Below, in pieces: positions 9,739 through 23,206 of a stretch of 64,000 nucleotides of DNA (its first letter is position 1; each line of letters opens with the position of its first letter). The position numbers and the translations under genes were made by a program. Under the pieces are notes generated by a model that searched no databases, was not told the DNA's origin, and saw nothing but the letters and a program-made list of their open reading frames with translations. Source of the stretch: Bagarius yarrelli (lineage: Eukaryota; Chordata; Actinopteri; Siluriformes; Sisoridae). The stretch covers positions 248,001 to 312,000 of the forward strand of contig VCAZ01000035.1 in the NCBI GenBank assembly GCA_005784505.1, in the 5' to 3' direction.

Positions 9739-12700
9739 GTAAGAAAACTTATTTTTTATTTATTCAACCCTAGTTTGTGTTCTTTCATCAAAGATAATGT
9801 AGGCTTTACATCCAATTGTCATATTGCAGGCAATGTAAAGGAGGACCAGAGAGATGCAGTTCTTAAAGAGTTGGTTGAGATATGGCGGAAGGGTGGAGGC
9901 TGGTACCCGAGGAGAGAACAGCCATCTCCAGAGAGACAAGATGAACAAATTCATACAGTTCTAAGGAACATTGTTGGAGGTCTTAAGTCTCTTGGACTCC
10001 TGCCCAGGAAAGCTATTGGTTTATCATCTCTTAACAAACCACTTGACCATAACAGGCTGTCAGGATTTCTTTATAACATCTCAATGTATCTTCAGGAAAT
10101 GAGTGTTGAACTAGATGATGATCTACCTTTTAGCGATGATCATTTTTGGGGAAATTTGTTGCATTCTTTTCTCCAGTATAATGAAAAAACACAGCTAGGT
10201 GATTGGGCTGGAAGGATTCCTCCTAGACCAAGCTTTAGGCTACAAGACTTTTTCCTCTCCCTAAGAGGTAGCCCACATTGGGATGGACTACTTGGCCTGG
10301 TGCAAAGCATCCTTACACTTTCAGAACAGCAACCACAAAGACCTTTTCTCACATTTGTGATGCAGAACTGGAAGACCATCAGTGCCTTGCTTGATACTGC
10401 GCTACAAGCTCTTGTCAGTGGGACATATAGTCAGGCCAGTGCAGGTCTCCAGGGATTTATTTGTGTTCTGAAAGGACAAAGTGACTGTGCTTTTAACCTG
10501 AGCTGGCTGCAGCAACTTTTGACATTCCTAGAGACGAAGAACTGGAAACCCATGGTGAATTTGCACCCTGTAGGAGCAGCCAGTGACCATAGGGACGGTA
10601 CTTTTCTGGCGGGACGTTTAAAGCCATTTAGCATTCCACCTGAGGCTTTAGGTGAGGGGAACAATAAATCTCAAGAAATTGAGGGCCTGAGTTCTATGCA
10701 AGCTCTACTTCTGCAAGCATTGTCAAAATCAAACAGTGGGGAAAGAGCAGCACAATTTGCTGAGCGTAATCCTGCCCTTGTCCAGGGTCTTGATGGTCTC
10801 CGGCGGGGATTGTTGCACAGAGTAGGAAGCACGGTTTACAGTAATCTTAGAAGGAAGGTTTCACGTGTGACCATGGCACTGCTGGATGATCTAGGTAGCA
10901 TGGCTGGTGAGCCACAGTCCACTCAAATGGGAAGATGTTCTGTAGGCAAGTTTATCTTTTTTTCCATTTTAAAAAGCTAAAATGTTTTTTTTTTTCTTCT
11001 AATAGCGTTTACACACTTTATTACACAATTTATTGACCAGTCTAATAGTACCGAAATAACCAATAAAACATTAATAGTTGAAACCTTAGACTGGATTCCT
11101 GAAATCACACTGGCCATGTTAATCATCAAGGAGATCATGATACTCCAAATCCTATGGGTTGGATAATTTACCCACCCTTTTGTTGATGCGTAACTATATA
11201 CCCCTGGCAGTTACGTTAGTCCATTAAGCCTAACTGTATAGTGGTGCTAAGTTATTTTGATAATTCATGAACAACCCACAGCAATAAATTCTGATTTGTA
11301 TTACAAAAACTTTTCAACTCATTCTGATTTTTGTTTAAACTCTAGGTGACATGAGACAGTTGATATTGTGGTAAGTTTTATTTTAAAAAGATAATTTCCA
11401 AATATGCATTCAACACTCTTGACGTAATTCTAACACACTCTACTTTACAGGGGAATCAGACATAATCTGACATGGAATGCTCAAGCCATGGGTTTTACCT
11501 CACATGGTTTTCCAAATCGACCCTCTTTGATGTCCTGTTCAATTTCAGAAACAAAAAAAACCCACTCAAAACATGAGCGACCATTAAAAAGATCTGGACA
11601 CCTTCAGCCCAAAAAGCTTTCTTATAATCAAACAGAATCAGAGCTGTCAGCCTCAGCAGAGATCCTGGAAGCAGCATGCAATGCCTCCATTCCAGGTCTC
11701 ACTGGTGTTTCAAACTTCACTGTGTTTCTCTACTGTAATCTTTTTGATGGAAGTGATGCAACAGTGGACCCAGAGGCTGGTCATGTAGTTTCTGACCTCC
11801 ATGTCAGCTGTTCTAATGCAGCATGGTACCTTTCTGCGGCAGAAGAAGATTTCCTGTGGGTACATGTCTGCAGTGAATACTTTGCACAGGAGTTCAATAA
11901 TACAGTATGTGCCAACTCTTCCTTCTGGCTGCAGCGAGCTCATCAGGTATTGGTGATAAATATCTAAATAATACTGAAAAAAATATTTTAGGGTTGACTG
12001 AGATGTGTTTTGTAACTGTATGATTTATTAGGCTGCTGTTTCCAAGGACTACCACTACCTTAACCAATCAAGTATTGATGACCTCTGTGAACAACTCTCT
12101 GGTGAAGTTGCTGGAAGTTCTACAAGCATTGCAACCGATGACTGCTTGGAGCTGCTCAGTGCTAGATCGCTAAGTTCACTAGATTTCAGGAGATGTTTTT
12201 TGCCTAACAACTCTGCTCTAATATTAACCTTGTGTGGCAACGCATCATATCCATTAGTTCACACAGGCTGGGCTGCAGAATATTGCGCTAAAAGTCTAGG
12301 CAAAGATTTTCACCATGAATCCAAAAATGTTGTCTGTGAGTTTTCAAATTGGACTGCAGAGAATTTCACCGACTCTGATCTGCTTGAACTCTGTAAAGAC
12401 ACGGCAGGTCTGAGAGATCATATTTGTAAGAATATCAGCCTGTATCTCATGCTGGTTCCTAAAACGCCATTACTCATAAACTACTGCAACTCCAAATCAG
12501 AACCCAAGCAGGAGAGCCAGTGTGTTCTTCAGCAGCTGTTTGACATGCTGCCTGCACCATATGATTTCGACACTCACCAGCTCTGTATAAATCCTATTCC
12601 TATTCTACAGGAAGCTATTTATAAGTTAAACCATTGTGAGGGTGTTGTTGATGAACGTGTGGGTTTCCTGGCCACTGTAAGCTATGTGCTCCAAATGTTA

Positions 12701-15700
12701 GATTTTGTTGTGGGGCTCTCACCTGGACTTGAAGAAGGCGAACAAGAGGTGCGCCAAGGCCTCGGGCAAGCTATCCTTCTTTCCCGACTTCTAGACAATT
12801 CCTCTTTTTGGACAACCCTCAGTCCTGATGCATCAGTCAGTGTGCTTCAAACAGTTGGTGTCTTTCTCAGACGAGAGCAGAATCTATCACTTAAAGAAGA
12901 TCTTCTAAGTTGTTTTAGTGTAAGTGCAATACTATTACAAATATATCATTTACAAATAAATACACTATGATTTATGTTGTTCTACATTTAGTTAATCTTG
13001 TTTAAAGGAGTGGTTTGTTGTTGTGTTGACCTTTCAGCCTGTCCTATGGGATCTCATTCAAAAAGAGGACAACTCCTCTGCACTGAAAATTTTAATGCAG
13101 GTAGTACACAAACCTAAAATCTAAAATCTATGTTTATCATACATTTATTACAGTCTAAAAATAAATACAAACTAACTAACTAACTAACTTTAGGTAGTTT
13201 AGGTAGATAAAATAACAGGAAATTGGGAGGTGGTGGATCCTTAAGCAAGGCCAACAACCCTCAGTCTTATAATATAATGTGATAAATGTAGGTTGCTCTA
13301 ATGGGTGACTCAAGGCTATATTAGAAAGTCAGGGGTTTAAGCCCCTACACCACCACACTACCAATGTCGGGCCCTTGAGCACGCCCCCTAACCATCTTCA
13401 CCACATGGGTGTTGTATCATAGCTGATCCTGTGCTCTGATTTCCTCTTTATAAGCTGGGCTATTTTTTGTCTATAATGTATAATGTATTTCTTTCTGTTG
13501 ATCTAGGAATACCTCCAGATGCCAAGAGAAAGAATACGCTCTCTCGTGTTATCGGCAGAAAAGGATGCAGTGAAAAGATTTCTTGCTCATGTACATCAGA
13601 GCTGGGACCAGCTCCAAGTCGAAACACAGGTAGCCAACCAGCCAAAAACTAATTTGTTTTTCAACTTTATTTGTTCCAGTGTGAGGATTTCAGTCTGCTG
13701 TAAATGCAATTTGTTCTGGGTGCAACCTCTTATAAAGGATTATTGCTTCTTTTGGCATTATTGAAAGGCTTCCCCAAGGGAAAAGGAGGCCATGGAGAGC
13801 ATGACGGCAGCCTTTATCCAGAAATTCCCACGTGTTACTCCAGAACTATTTGTGGACCTCTCACAGTTCATCCCGTACATGTCTGTATCTGACATAATGA
13901 ATTTTCCTGCATCACTAATAGCCAACGATAGTGTGTGAGTGAACCATAATACTCTACAAATATGCTAATTATCTGCAGAATATCTATGCTTATGCATGGG
14001 ATGATCTTTTAGGTTGATGGCTATTCGAGATCACAGCTCAGAGATGAAGTCTCCTCAGAAACAAGCTTTTGCAAAACGTCTCCTTCAGTCCAATTCGGTA
14101 GGAGACGTTTCCTCTTGGCCACCATACTTCCTCAGCTCTGTTCTTCCCCTCCTGCCACATCTCCCGGTCAGCCACTTTCAACAGCTGACTTCCCAGCAGG
14201 TAGGTAAGCAAACATCAGCATGGGTTATCTATATGAATCCTAAAGGTTTAAGGAAAAGGTAAAGTTTTTGGCTGTATCTCACAGCTCAGTCCACTGATCG
14301 AACTACTGGCTAATAGCAGTCTGGATGCAGTAAGGGGGAGGCATGTGCTTCGCACCCTGTTCAACAAGAGAAGGAATCTCACTAGCGATACGATAATGAG
14401 GTAATTTATTTTTCTCAACAGCTTAGTCAAATGGTTAAGCCATATAACAAATAGAGAAGCTGTTTGGTTTCTTTGGCAGGTTGGGCATCCTAATCTGCTA
14501 CATGAATTCTGAGGATCTGCATCGTTTCTTGTCTGTACCACAAGTTTTACCAGCTCTGTGGCAGCAGCTTGCACAGTGTATTTCAGATGGCCACGTCAGT
14601 GCTAATGGAAGAGTAAGCATAAGTTTGTTACATCTTCTAACTCCTATATTACTGTATACTGTATAATGTTTGCTCAGCATGCGGCAGCACGGTGGCTTAG
14701 TGGTTAGCACTGTTGCCTCACAGCAAGCAGGCCTGGGTTCGATTCCCAGCCAGGGGTCTTTCTGTGTGGAGTTTGCATGTTCTGCTTGTGTGGGTTTACT
14801 CTGGGTACTCTGGTTTTCCTCCTATAGTCCAAAAACATGTATGTCAGGTTGATTGGTGATTCTAAAATTGCCCATAGGAGTGTATGTGATGGACTGGTGA
14901 CCTGTGCAGGGTGTACCCCTCCTGTCTTTCGCCCTTGCAGAGGTGGCTGGGATGGGCTCCAGCTGATCCCCATGACCCTGAATTAGTTAATAAGCGGGTA
15001 TAGAAAATGAATGATCATCATGTCCGTATTTGTTTAGTAATACTCTTACTTTTATTATAACTTCCACACTTCTGAAAAATCTTTCTACCAGATTTTAGTC
15101 ATGGCTTTGCTGATTTTAGTGAGATCGGCTACAAATAATAAAGGAGGTTCCGGTTCCGGTTTATTGCAAAGGGTATTCATTGGGGTTAAGGTCAGGACTC
15201 TTTTGCACTTAAGTATTAAACCAAAAGGTAAAGGGATTATTGTTAGCAGGGAAGTGGTAGTGCAGTGGTTGAGTTTGGACAGCTAATTGAAAGACCGGGG
15301 TTTGATTCCCAGCACCACCAATTTGACACTGCTGGGCCCCCTGAGCAAGACCCTTAACCTCCAATTGCTTAGATGTATAAAAGAGATAAATGTAAGTCGC
15401 TCTGGATAAGGATGTCTGCCAAATGCCGTTAAATGTAAATGGTTAAATTTAGTACTGTCAGATAGCTTTCATTTTTAATCTTCTTCTTAATCTCCTCCGC
15501 AAACTCTTTTTAGTTACCTTAATAAATTTGCATATCTCTGTTTCTACATAATGATGAATTTTTCACATCCACCAGCTCTCTATCTCTTCTAATTTATTTA
15601 GCAATTTCTTTGGATGAGTCTCTAGTGCAGTTTCCTCTGGCTGTCTAGTGCATAACAGAATCTGCCCAGAACATTTTTGCTAGAGTGATAACGAAACTGT

Positions 15701-18700
15701 AATATGTCTAAGCAAATTTCTAAACAAATTTATCTTGCATTAGAGTGAAAGCAGGAGAGATGTATTCGCTCACTGGGAAATTTTTATTTATTTGTAAAAC
15801 AATGCTGACTGTTATTTATTGTGTCTTGTCATATATAACATGCAGTTCTTTTCTTTGGCAGATTTCTCATTGGCTGGCCCTCACTCTTAAACCCCTTAAT
15901 GCCAGTGTGTTGTCTTCTCCGGCGTTGGCCTCTCTCCATGGCATATTACCCCAGCTTGGTGCATCATTCCTGCAATCATTATCCTCAAAGGATTTATTAA
16001 AACTTTTCTCTCAGCCTGATATACCTACATTCCCACCTTCACAGGTGAAAACACACAGTTTCCATTAGACTTGGTGCTGATAGATTTCATTTTGTCCTAA
16101 AGTTTAATCCCAGTCTCATTTTTTTTCATTGCAGGCGTTCCAGATTTTAAACAAAATATCTCGGGATATAAATGTACGTTGTGACACATTATCTATCAAA
16201 CTAATGTGTGCCAGGAGCCATTAATCCTTGTATTCATTGAATGTTTCCATTTTAGATCAGTGCCAACACTTTATGCCAGTTAAAGCCATTATTTTCAGGT
16301 TTAGCACCTGCTTTCTTAAAAAACTTGATTGTACCTGAAGTGATGGGAACGGCAGATTGTCAGTGCTGGAACACTTTACTGAGTGACCTACAGCCTGCGC
16401 ATCGTGCAATGGTGCATGGAGCACTAGAACAGGTAACATCAGCACTGATACTTACACCAAGCAACCCAGACCTTATAAATTAAACACATATTGAAACACA
16501 TGGCAGCCCAGTTCTCATTAAAAAAAAAATTAAACTTGAATCCTGATCAACACTAGATTCCATTCTATTCCAGACTTATTTTATATTCCAGACTTCTTTT
16601 ATATCTTATATACATTTAATATAGGTTTTAAATACTGTTAGAATGTCAATGTAAATTACAGCATAGCCATAGAAAAATTACAATTAATTCTATCTGTAAT
16701 AGTTCACATTATCTGTATCACTATGACCTATAAAAACTTATAAAATCTGGATTCGATTCCCAGCCCCACCAAGTTGCCAGTGCCAGGCCCCTGAGCAAGG
16801 CCCTTAACCCCAATTGCAGAGGTATAAATGTAATTATTCCTTGAATTAATTAATGTAATTAATGTAATTAAAAACAGTATGTACATTGTTTCTATGTAGC
16901 TTCATAGTTGATTTAAATATCCTATTTTTTTATTAACAAGACAATATTGTTTTTTAGTAATACTTAGTAATACTGTCACTATAGTCCTACACTGTCCTCC
17001 ATTTTAACATTTTTACTTTTTACTGCCATAAATAAGACCAGCTGTAAAAAAAAAAGTGTAAAGCAAAGCAGTCCTGATATTGCATACTAATAATCCATTT
17101 AGTTATATTTACAATATTTATCCAGAGCAACTTACATTTATCTCTTTTATACAACTGAGCATTTGGGGGTTAACGGGGTGGCAACTTGGTGGTGTTGGGA
17201 ATTAAACCCTGATCTTCCAATTAGCAGTGCAATATTTTAACAACTGCACTACCATTTCTCACTAATGAAACTGGCAACACAACCTGATTAAAATTAATAG
17301 TACCTACTAAGCATATCATATCCAACAGCCACAGCAAGTTTATGTTTGTTGATTATCTGATTGACAGACTGATAAACAGACTTACAGCTAAATAATATGT
17401 CCTGTTCGTCTTAAGGTTCTGGAGCATTTGTCATCTAATGACTCACTCAACCTGCGCTGCCTTTTACCCTTCATTTCTCTGAAAAAACTGTCCACTGAGC
17501 TTGATGGAAAGATGATCCTTAATCACATTGCTCTGTACAGAAACATGTCCTGGTCACCTCAACAGGTAATATCCTATTTGTTCTGGGTATTTAAGTAGTA
17601 TACCATAATAGCAGATAATTATGATCATAATGCCACAGCCTGTGTCTGTTCTTGCTGGGGGGATCTGTCCACAGCTAATGACACACTCGTTTGCCGCAGC
17701 TCATTGAGTATGCTACAGATGAGCCTTACAGGAAATTAATACGAAGTGCCCCTCACCTGCCATCAAGCAAATTGCGCTCACTGTGATAGAACGGCTTGCA
17801 TAATAGAATATAAATTAGTAATGCATTAAAGTGATTTCATCTCAGCCAGGAGGAGTATCACGTTTAATTTTGGTTGCCATCCAACTTCTCACGTTTTTCA
17901 TTCAACAGGCTCAGTTGCTCTTCAGAATGATTCAGCAGACTGAAAACATCACCCGAGACACAGTACTGTAAGTGACATCAGTCAGCTGCATAAACTGGTC
18001 TTGGAACATGACGTATATCCTTTACATTTTAGCTCATTCAGCTGAAACATAAACGTTTGTCCCTTTAATCATAAATCGGAATATTTTCTGGGTTACATTA
18101 CATAGCTTTCTGCGGTATTATACAGTTTAGTTTTTTTCTTGTTGCAGAAAATTAGGCCACATTGCCAGTGGCATGAGCTGCAAGGACCTACAGCTTTGGA
18201 CCAATGAATCAGACTTCTCTGAACTGTTACGGTTTATTACAGACTTGCCTGGAGGATTGAGGCCAGCTTTGGTGAGAATGTGCGAGACAAGCTTTAGTCT
18301 CAGTCCAGCAATTCACATTCATTGCCATCTTCTGCTTTCTTTCTTTCATGACAAAGTCGGCTGAGCTGCCAAAGCAATTGAGTCGAACTGATAGTAATGA
18401 AGACTTGCCACCTGGATAGCCTGAAAATAATAGATAACTGTGTAAAAATAACATGTTCATAATGTTTTTGTTTAAAATATTATATTATATTATATTAGCA
18501 TATTTTAAACAAACCATGCTTTGTTTTTACAAAGTAATAAGCAAATGAGTAAAAAAATGTATTTTTTTATTACAAATCAAGGTAAATACAATTTCCGTAT
18601 AGTGTCTGCTTTAGAAAAACGAATTAACAAATAAATTATTGTTTTGTAACAGAGGAAGTGTGTGCTAGAGGAAATTAGAAAAAGGCCAGACGTGGATCTG

Positions 18701-21700
18701 GATGGTTTCAACCCATTGTTTACTGCAGGATTACCGTAAGATCATAAATCTTTTTCGTCTTTTTTTTGAACATTTTCCAAGCCTCTGATGTCCTCTGCCT
18801 CACTGTCAGATGTTGTCTCACAGCGTGACGATGATTGAACGCCTGTCCAACGCATCAATTTTGGCTGTCCTGAACTACATCCAAAGACAGTTTATCGATT
18901 TCCTGGAACTTCCACGACACAAGCAGATGACCTTGGCTGAGAAAGCTATTGATGTGCTTGTGAGAGAAATAGCTTTTGGGAATTTCTGTTTGGATGGATT
19001 TTAGGCATTGCTTTTAAACTGCAGTCAGTTGCGGTACACATACATTGTTTACAGTTATGCTCTATAACACATCTAGGTTTGTTTTGGGGACAAACAAGGT
19101 TCTAGGAGAGAAATTATGGGGCTAAAGCTTTAAAAACAATGAGCTTTATGTGGTCGGGTTTATTAATCGGCAATGGGTTGTTAAGAGCCTTGCTCAAGGG
19201 CCCAGCAATGGTTACTTGGTGGTACTGGAAATGGAACCCCTATCTTCCAATTAGCAGTCACTTTAACGAAAAGGCTACCACTTCCCACATACAGTAATGC
19301 CTTGACTTCCGAGTTTAATTTGTTCCTTGGAGCTCGTAATTCAAATTACTTGTATGTTAAATCAATTTTCCCCATTAAAATAAACTAAAATGCCATTAAT
19401 CCGTTCCGGGACCCCAAAAAATTGCAATTGTTTTGTTACATGTTTTCAAATACAAAAAATATACTTATAAATAACGAATATTGTACAAAAAAAAAGTATT
19501 ATTAGACTTGGGTTATATTATAGGCCACTGTCCATGCAATAATTACCAAATGTAGTCAGGTTTAAACCTTTTCGGTCCTTTCTTTAAAAAATAAACGTCT
19601 TACACATAAATATCATAGAAACATTATTCACTCTATAATTTAGAAATGGTTATTAATCACCCCGTTTTTACTCGTCTAATTCTATATATTTGCTTTATAA
19701 CATTTATGGTGGTTGCAGAATATGTATAAAGTAGCCCAATCTGGCAACCCCATTAACAGCGTTTGTGCACAGAATACAGTATGTAATCAGCAGGTCCTTT
19801 GCACCCAGACTTCTGATTTGTTCATTTATGTTTATAACTTTTCCAAAATACTGCCAGATGATTGCTGAGGACAGAATCTCCGGGGCCTCCATGGACCTGC
19901 TGGGTCCTCTTCTCTTCTTCCTGGACAGAGACATGTTGTCTCAGGTGGACAGAGAGGCTTTGAAGCTGCGCCTTGAAGACCTGAAGCAGTACTGCATGCC
20001 TTCTGACACCTTCAGGGAAATGGCATCTCTGTTTACAGAGAGAAGTATGCTAGGGTAGGTTCTTATGCCTGTATCCTAAATAAGGAACAGGCTGAGCACC
20101 AGACTTCATTTTATTTATTTTTTCCCCCAGAATTATTAAAAAACACATTATTTTCATAGTAATTTTACTGACTAGATTGTTTAATTTCATTGTCAACAAG
20201 TGAAATAAAGGTTTATGCAATTCAATGAGAATAATAGGATAGCACAGTGGTTTAGTGGTCAGCACTGTCGCCTCACAGCAAGAAGGACCTGGGTTTGATT
20301 CCCGGGCAGGGGTCTTTCTCTGTGGGGTTTGCATGTTCTCGTGAGTTTACTCCGGTTTCCTCTTACAGTCCAAAACATGTAGGTTAGATTGATTGGTGAT
20401 TTTAAATTGGCCATAGGAGTGAGTGAAAGTCTGTGTGTGTGGTCCCCGGTATACCCCTCCTGCCTTTTGCCCTTGCACGGACAGCTGGGATGGGCTCCGG
20501 TGGTTTTCTGTGACCCCAAATAGGGAATAAGGGAGTATAGAAGATGAATAAATTAATGATTAAGAATAATAAATAAATGTGTAGTTGTCTACATTTGTGT
20601 GTAAACCACGAAAAATCTGTAAAATGTGTGAACAGTTTGACCAAAGTAACACAGTGAAATCATATTTCAGCCTGTTTATACACTTTTGGGACACCTGATT
20701 TAACTTTTTTTTTTACAGACTTGGTCTTACTCTAACGTCGCCACGCTTGATTGAAATGCTTTTCACTCGGTTGTGCAGTGCAGCTGTTGTGTTTTTCTAT
20801 TTTTATTCAGCCACAATATTATTAATAAATTCAGGCGCTAATGTTCATTGAGGAAGTCTGGGGTACCGTTTGTGTTCCAGTTCATTCCACTGGTGTTTGG
20901 TAAGGTTGAATAGGGCTTATTGCAGGACACTTGAGTTAATTTATTATAACTTTAACACACCATGTCCTAATGGTGCTTAAGAGCTTTTATGCACAGGGGC
21001 ATTGTCCTTTCGGGGCATGTAGAGACAGCCCAGATAATTGTGTGCTTTTAATTTGACAGTTTGAGGAACGCTATTTTAGTTGTGGCAGAATTTAAAAACA
21101 GTGCCATGTATTTTTAGTTGATCAGAAAGGACTAAATCAATTCCTTGATTTTTTTTTTATTATTTGAATCTGATTTATAGAGAGCCAAAGTCATGGACTG
21201 CAGGTGATGTTGAGCATGTAGACCGCCTTGTGTTCACACTGTCACCTCAACTGCTCCGTTCTCTGCCACTGGTAAGTAAGAATAAAAACAAGACGAAAGC
21301 ATCTATAAATCCGTCTGTTTATTTGTACTGAGTTATGACTTTGTGTTAAAGGACGACATAGGTAAAGACACAATTGAGCAAGTGCTGCAAAGTCAGTGGC
21401 ACTGGAAAGACACCGAGCTTGGTAGAGCGTGTGCCAACCCGAAAGGACTAAAAGACAAGATTTACAGTTTAGTTCAAAAAATGATCAGAGGACGGAAGTG
21501 GAGCAGAAGCGGTGAGGCGTGTTTACTACTTTAATAAACTGATCGATGATAATGAACTACACGTGACTGGTATGATTGTAATGTAAAAGTGCATTAACGT
21601 TTGTCAGAGCCGATCCCGACTTGCGCAGATATCAAAGGGACTTTTCCCTCAGCATGGCGCTGGTATCAGCTCAATCGAATGAAGAGAAAAGAGTTGAAAG

Positions 21701-23169
21701 AGTGTGTTGAATTCCTGGGTCAGGATGGATCTCTTCATGCTGAGCAACGCTGGGCATTGTGGACAGAGCTCAGACCGGTGAGTACGCCATTAATCCAAAA
21801 TCTAAAAATGGTTTGGCTGAAATTAAAAGGCAAACTATGTCCCTGTTACCTAAAATGTCCTTAATTAGCAAATATACCATATGTTTCATCCCTAAGTTGA
21901 CACCAATTTAATGTTGCTTACAGTTAAGAGAAGCATGTATACATATTAACCCATTAAACCCAAGTACAAATTTGTGATCAGGTTAAAACATCAGATGTTT
22001 TTTTGTGTTTTTTTTAGTTTTATAAGCCAGTGAGGACACTAAAGCCAGCTCAGGTTCTGGAGCTGGGCTGTATCATCACAGAGATGAGTGAGCGAGAGCT
22101 ACAGACTGTGAACCTGTCTGACTTAGGGGTGGTGGCTCATCTTGGAAGCTGTAAAATGTGGAACCAAAGAAAAGTAAGCTTTTGATTCTTTTGGAATGGA
22201 ACAAAGTATGGAACAGAGAAGAAGTCTTCAGTGTTGGAATGCAGAGGTTTTAAAACCAGAACTATGTTTGTAGACAGAGTTTAAGTTTTTTACACTAAGT
22301 ACTATACAGTATGTACAGTCGCTGATGCTATGCACACTTCATAAAAATGATAAACACTATGTATCCAAAAGTATGTGGACACTTGCCCACCCATATTTGT
22401 TTGTTGAACATACAATTACAGATTAATTAAATAAGTAACTTTCTTACTAGATTAGACTATGGAGTGTAGCTGTAGGGATTTGCTCTCGTTTAACCACTAG
22501 AGCATTTGTGAGGTCAAGCACTGACTGACGAGGTCTGGGGTGGAGCCATCATTTAAAGTCATCCCAAAGGATGTGGAAGCCGGCACCTTAACCCACTACA
22601 CTACGGTGCTGCTCCGGGGAATTCCGGCAAAAATTGACACAACAAGAAACGAAAAATTATCCCAAAGGTGTTGAGGTTAAGGCCAGGGCTCTGCGCAGGA
22701 TTCTTTAAATTCTTTTACTCAAACCTTAGCAAACCATGTCTTAATAGATTTTGCTTTCCTGCGCAGGGGTATTGTCATGCTGGTACATGTTTAAGCTTTT
22801 TAGTTTTAGAATCTAACTGCAACAGCATTTAGTGACATTCTAGACAACTGTATGTTTTTCAGCTATTCTTAACAGTGGGGGAAAGTAGTGATCAGGTGTC
22901 CACATACTTTTGACTATAGCGTGTACACTTTAATAGTTTATTTTGCCATAAAGTAAAACAAAAATGAACAAACTCCCTATTAAATCTGCCACTTTTATTT
23001 TTTAAGATGAAAGCAGCTCTACGGGGATTCCTGCGCCAACGCAATAAAAAGCCAGAAAACCTCCAAGTGGTGGAGATAGTTTCTCTTGGTAATCTCCTTT
23101 GTGGCTTTACTCCAGCAGAAATTTCCCGTGTAGATCCATTTAACTTGAGGTAAAATAAAAGACAAAATG

Positions 23170-23206
<37 letters not shown>

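Noticed and set aside
10942..10943. GT donor for strc exon 2
   Set aside because: Gives GTG ACA TGA at the junction; the GC donor at 10946 keeps the conserved frame.
14683..14760. tRNA-like sequence with A and B boxes
   Set aside because: It is the head of a family-1 SINE, not a functional tRNA gene; no cloverleaf acceptor pairing is apparent.
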